38,737 nt of DNA from assembly GCA_024276115.1 (NCBI GenBank), contig JAJRXV010000153.1, positions 1 to 38,737 on the forward strand. Reading direction: 5' to 3'. The stretch comes from Deltaproteobacteria bacterium (lineage in GTDB: Bacteria; Desulfobacterota; JAJRXV01). The notes under the pieces were generated by a model. It ran no database searches, had not been told where the DNA came from, and was given only the letters and a program-made list of their open reading frames with translations. Of the stretch, positions 34,959-38,737 are shown one piece after another. Both the position numbers and the translations under genes were made by a program. How positions within the stretch are numbered: the first letter of the stretch is position 1; the number at the start of each line of letters is the position of its first letter.

Positions 34959-35030
34959 AGCTTCAGTGTAAAATCATAGTCAAGAAGTAAAGATATTTAT
35001 TAACAATCTAAATATTAAAAAGGGTGGACT

Positions 35031-35963
35031 ATGAAACAGCTAGTTGGAAGTTTTCTGAGAAGTTTGAAGTTAGGGGAGAAGATGGAGTATCGAAACCTTA
35101 CAATTTTTCCAATCTCTACAAATCAGGCGGCAGGTCATAACTTTCTGACAATTGATGAAGCGCTTGAAACCGAGCGTATCTGCATCAAAGAGACATCTGA
35201 GATGGGTGACGTACCAAACTTGATGCTACAGAACTTAAGTGATGAAAAAGTATTTATCCTTGACGGTGAGGAGCTTGTAGGGGCTAAACAGAACAGGGTG
35301 ACAAACTCTGTTGTTCTTGTGCCTGAGCGGGATGAACTCATCATACCGGTTAGTTGCGTTGAACGTAACCGCTGGAACTACAAGACGAAGCGGTTTTCCT
35401 CTGGGCATACGAGGGTATATTTCGGTTTGCGTAAGAAGATTTTTCAAACAGAGATGTCGAGCAGGCAAAGGCAGGTAAAATCGCATTCACAACATGAAGT
35501 ATGGAACGATATTGAGAGCAAGATGCAGGCGATGCATATTGACTCTACTACCAGCGCGATGAATGATATATACAAAAAATACATTAAGAAGCTTAATAAG
35601 TTTAATCAAAAGTTCAGATGTGTAGCCGGGCAAGTAGGTATGGTCGTACTCATCAATAACAAGGTAGTCAGCTGTGAAATATTTTCTGACCCTGAGATAA
35701 TGGAGAAACTACACTATAAGATCCTCAACAGTTACTCTATTGATGCTTTAGAATCATACAGTGGCAAGACCAAAAAACTGAAAACTATTAGAAGAAGGGC
35801 TCTAAAATTCCTTAGTGAGATAAAAAAAACTGAGTTTGAAAAAACTAACTCTGTCGGGCTCGGGGAGGATTTACTGTTCAACTCTGATGACGTTTGTGGC
35901 TCGGCGTTAAAGCATGAAGATAAGCTTATATATATGTCAGCGTACTCAAAGGTGAATCAATAG
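35031..35963 (+). CDS. ARPP-1 / DUF6569 domain protein
   Basis: MEYRNLTIFPISTNQAAGHNFLTIDEALETERICIKETSEMGDVPNLMLQNLSDEKVFILDGEELVGAKQNRVTNSVVLVPERDELIIPVSCVERNRW is recognisable as ARPP-1. Confidence 0.85.
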   Translation: MKQLVGSFLRSLKLGEKMEYRNLTIFPISTNQAAGHNFLTIDEALETERICIKETSEMGDVPNLMLQNLSDEKVFILDGEELVGAKQNRVTNSVVLVPERDELIIPVSCVERNRWNYKTKRFSSGHTRVYFGLRKKIFQTEMSSRQRQVKSHSQHEVWNDIESKMQAMHIDSTTSAMNDIYKKYIKKLNKFNQKFRCVAGQVGMVVLINNKVVSCEIFSDPEIMEKLHYKILNSYSIDALESYSGKTKKLKTIRRRALKFLSEIKKTEFEKTNSVGLGEDLLFNSDDVCGSALKHEDKLIYMSAYSKVNQ

Positions 35964-37411
35964 TTAAGGTTCATTGTTATGTAATAACCATATTGACCGC
36001 GCTGTATAAGCAACAATATCGATGACTTCTTACGCTTTAGTGACTGCAAAGCTTTATAAAGACTAGACTTGTTTTTAACTATATAATCGTCTACCTTGCG
36101 TATAACATCACCGTTTCTTATTCCATTCTTATACGCAATCGCACCATTTTTTACACTATGGATTAGTACGCCCTCATTAGTCCTTAAACTAAATCTCCTT
36201 ATCGCGTTGCGACCAATGTCCGCGAGTTCCACTCCGAGAATATCCTCAAAATAAGTATTAAAATATCTGTCCGGTACATCTTCGGTCACCAGCGTGACAT
36301 CAATATATTCGCCTCGTCTGAACAGTTCAAAGTTAAGAGCCTGTCCAGTTGTATATTGCCGTTGAAGCTCAATATACATACGCTTCGATGATGTGTTCGC
36401 TTTGTTGATACTGACAATGATATCACCGGTTTTTAAGCCGGCTTTCTGTGCCGGTGACTTCTCAAATACTTTTGAAACCAGCACACCCTTTGTGCTGTGG
36501 TAGCCAAAGTAGTTTGCCAGCTCAACCGTAATATCCTGCACTTGAACACCGATCCACCCCTTGTGAACCTCGCCATAATGGAGCAGATTATCCGCAACAC
36601 TTTTCACAACATCTATCGGTATAGCGAACCCGATCCCCTGCGCCTTCACGTATAGCGCGGTGTTGATACCGATCACATCACCATCGACATTTAGGAGTGG
36701 TCCACCTGAGTTACCCGGATTTATCGCCGCGTCAGTCTGTAGAAAATTCGTATATGTTCGATCATCAGTTTTCAGTGTCCGACCGACCGCGCTTAATACT
36801 CCGGTTGTCACAGTGTGAGAAAAACCATACGGATTACCGATAGCTATAACAGTCTCTCCGATCATCAGGTCATCTGAACGCCCCATGGTGAGGTAAGGTA
36901 ACGGCTTGTCGGAGTCGATTTTCAGCACCGCTATATCTGTGCCGGGGTCTGCGCCGACCACCTTCGCGAAAAACTCGCGATTATCCGCCAGAATCACTTT
37001 TATGCTGGACGTGCTTCTGATGACATGTTGGTTGGTTATGATGTAGCCGCTTTCGGTGATGATTACCCCTGAACCGAGGCTGGTTTGAACCGTTTCTTTT
37101 TTTATCCTTGGCTCAAAAAAATCCTTAAAAAACTCATCGGCAAAAGGAGCCCCGAAAGTACGCATTTTATACTCTTCTCGCTTTTGTTCAACCCTGATGT
37201 TTACGACCGCAGGGCTTGCTTTCTCTACCGCTTTGACGACAGAGTTGCGCCTTTCAGTTCTACTGGCATCCGCTATGGAGCTTTGTAGAATGACTATAAG
37301 AGCCGTGAAAAAAAATATTTTTTTTAAGAAATATACCATTTCACACTTTGAATTAATTTGATTTGATTTGGTTAAAATAATGTGGACGCCACAGCCTGAA
37401 GAGGCGTCCAC
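35957..37411 (-). CDS. HtrA/DegP-like serine protease with two PDZ domains
   Basis: TNQHVIRS, ADPGTDIAVLKI, NPGNSGGPLLNVDGDVIGINTALY catalytic motifs; two PDZ regions. Real start probably MVYFLKKIFFF with a signal peptide. Confidence 0.95.
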   Translation of the reverse strand: MDASSGCGVHIILTKSNQINSKCEMVYFLKKIFFFTALIVILQSSIADASRTERRNSVVKAVEKASPAVVNIRVEQKREEYKMRTFGAPFADEFFKDFFEPRIKKETVQTSLGSGVIITESGYIITNQHVIRSTSSIKVILADNREFFAKVVGADPGTDIAVLKIDSDKPLPYLTMGRSDDLMIGETVIAIGNPYGFSHTVTTGVLSAVGRTLKTDDRTYTNFLQTDAAINPGNSGGPLLNVDGDVIGINTALYVKAQGIGFAIPIDVVKSVADNLLHYGEVHKGWIGVQVQDITVELANYFGYHSTKGVLVSKVFEKSPAQKAGLKTGDIIVSINKANTSSKRMYIELQRQYTTGQALNFELFRRGEYIDVTLVTEDVPDRYFNTYFEDILGVELADIGRNAIRRFSLRTNEGVLIHSVKNGAIAYKNGIRNGDVIRKVDDYIVKNKSSLYKALQSLKRKKSSILLLIQRGQYGYYITMNLNY

Positions 37412-37415
37412 ATTA
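37378..37415. terminator. 13-bp perfect stem, 12-nt loop hairpin downstream of asd
   Basis: TAATGTGGACGCC (37378-37390) / GGCGTCCACATTA (37403-37415), followed on the minus strand by TTTT. Confidence 0.7.
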
Positions 37416-37429
37416 ATTGTATTAATTGA

Positions 37430-38452
37430 CTATAGATACTTCGCGATCAATATCTCAGCTATCTGCACAGCGTTCAGCGCCGCGCCTTTTCTGATGTTAT
37501 CCGCGACAATCCACATGTTGATACCGTTTTCGATAGACTCATCATCCCGGATACGGCCGACAAAAGTCTCATCCTGTCCGGCAGCGTCCACCGGCATCGG
37601 GTATTCATTTTTCTTTAGATTATCGACTACTTTTACACCCGGAGCGGACTTCAACAGTTTCTTCACCTCATCTGCTGTGATCTTCTTTACCGTTTCTATA
37701 TTCACCGACTCGCTGTGACTGTAGAATACAGGTACACGCACGGCTGTAGCGGTGATCGCTACAGAATCATCCTCAAAGATCTTCTTTGTCTCGTTCGCCA
37801 TCTTCATCTCTTCTTTGGTGTAGCCGTTATCTAAAAAGACGTCGATGTGCGGAATGCAGTTGAACGCTATTTGAGCGGTGAACTGTTCTACCTCAAGATC
37901 AGCCTGCTTGTATACCGCCAGTGTCTGCTTAAATAGTTCATCCATCGCCGCTTTACCAGCACCGGACGTCGCCTGATATGTAGAGACGACAATCCGCTTT
38001 ATCCGCGCGGCTTTATGTATCGGGGCGAGCGCCACGACCATCTGTATCGTTGAGCAGTTCGGGTTTGCTATTATCCCCTTGTTTATATAATCAGCGATTG
38101 CGTGGGGGTTTACCTCCGGTACGACAAGCGGCACCTCGGCTTCCATCCGGAAAGCGCTCGAGTTGTCCACAACCACCGCCCCAGACGTCGCCGCTATCGG
38201 AGCGTACTCCAACGAAATATCGCCACCAGCGGAGAATAACGCGATATCAATATCCTCAAAAGAGTTCTCGTCAAGCTCCTTGACCGAAATGTTTTCGTCG
38301 TGAAACTGCACGAATTTACCCGCCGAACGCCCGGACGCAAGCGGCAACAGACGCGCCACCGGAAACTTCCGCTCTGCAAGAGTTGATATCATCTCTCCGC
38401 CGACAGCACCAGTGGCACCGACTATCGCGACGTTATATCTGTCTTTTCTCAT
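37430..38452 (-). CDS. asd: Aspartate-semialdehyde dehydrogenase
   Basis: YNVAIVGATGAVGGEMISTLAERKFPVARLLPLASGRSAGK...VVDNSSAFRMEAEVPLVVPEVNPHAI...IIANPNCSTIQMVVALAPIH. Confidence 0.97.
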   Translation of the reverse strand: MRKDRYNVAIVGATGAVGGEMISTLAERKFPVARLLPLASGRSAGKFVQFHDENISVKELDENSFEDIDIALFSAGGDISLEYAPIAATSGAVVVDNSSAFRMEAEVPLVVPEVNPHAIADYINKGIIANPNCSTIQMVVALAPIHKAARIKRIVVSTYQATSGAGKAAMDELFKQTLAVYKQADLEVEQFTAQIAFNCIPHIDVFLDNGYTKEEMKMANETKKIFEDDSVAITATAVRVPVFYSHSESVNIETVKKITADEVKKLLKSAPGVKVVDNLKKNEYPMPVDAAGQDETFVGRIRDDESIENGINMWIVADNIRKGAALNAVQIAEILIAKYL

Positions 38453-38467
38453 CCCATTCCTCTCTTT

Positions 38468-38737
38468 TTATGAAACCGCGTAATTAGCTACTTTTGTACC
38501 AATCTCTTCTGTCGAATGACCCATTTTACCGGCCGCGAGGCTATCCATATCGTTAGCGATTACTTTAATTATCGCGTCTTCGATCCGCTTCGCCGCGCTC
38601 TCTTCACCGAGAGTGTCGAGCATCATCTGAACAGCGCCGATAGCCGCGAGCGGATTGATAACGTTCTGGTTCGTGTACTTCGGTGCGCTTCCACCGATCG
38701 GCTCGAACATCGATACGCCCTCAGGGTTGATGTTACC
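38468..38737 (-). CDS. leuB: 3-isopropylmalate dehydrogenase, C-terminal fragment truncated by window edge
   Basis: Frame open to the window edge: GNINPEGVSMFEPIGGSAPKYTNQNVINPLAAIGAVQMMLDTLGEE. Confidence 0.85.
   Translation of the reverse strand, partial: GNINPEGVSMFEPIGGSAPKYTNQNVINPLAAIGAVQMMLDTLGEESAAKRIEDAIIKVIANDMDSLAAGKMGHSTEEIGTKVANYAVS

Overview
The window reads as a chromosomal segment of a Gram-negative (lipid A-making) bacterium, about 38.7 kb long. Housekeeping genes make up much of it: batD/batE, smpB, rseC-like, purN-purM, waaA, a DUF374 acyltransferase, lpxB, lnt, corC-like, ybeY, pgpH, mtnP, an HtrA protease, asd and the end of leuB. Several less ordinary blocks lie between them. 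(1) 12999-14823 is a coupled two-gene module of an AAA/ABC-type ATPase and a DUF4276 protein, a plausible defence/conflict module. (2) 26482-29106 encodes an 874-aa protein with what appears to be a cryptic, divergent class III nucleotidyl cyclase domain, coupled to a sigma-54 response regulator. (3) 30967-35963 is a + strand run bounded by minus-strand housekeeping genes: a small zinc-ribbon protein, a PPP-type phosphatase, an HTH-PAS-GAF-PAS-PAS protein, an HTH-WYL regulator and an ARPP-1/DUF6569 protein. (4) 8130-10364 holds tandem single-CxxCH paralogues whose fibronectin-like domain sits at opposite ends. Other observations are a 104-nt pgpH/ybeY dual-coding overlap, a MITE-like intergenic palindrome, and a GC-palindrome/T-tract repeat family. 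No tRNA, rRNA, CRISPR or transposase was recognised. All family calls are by eye from motifs; no searches were run.
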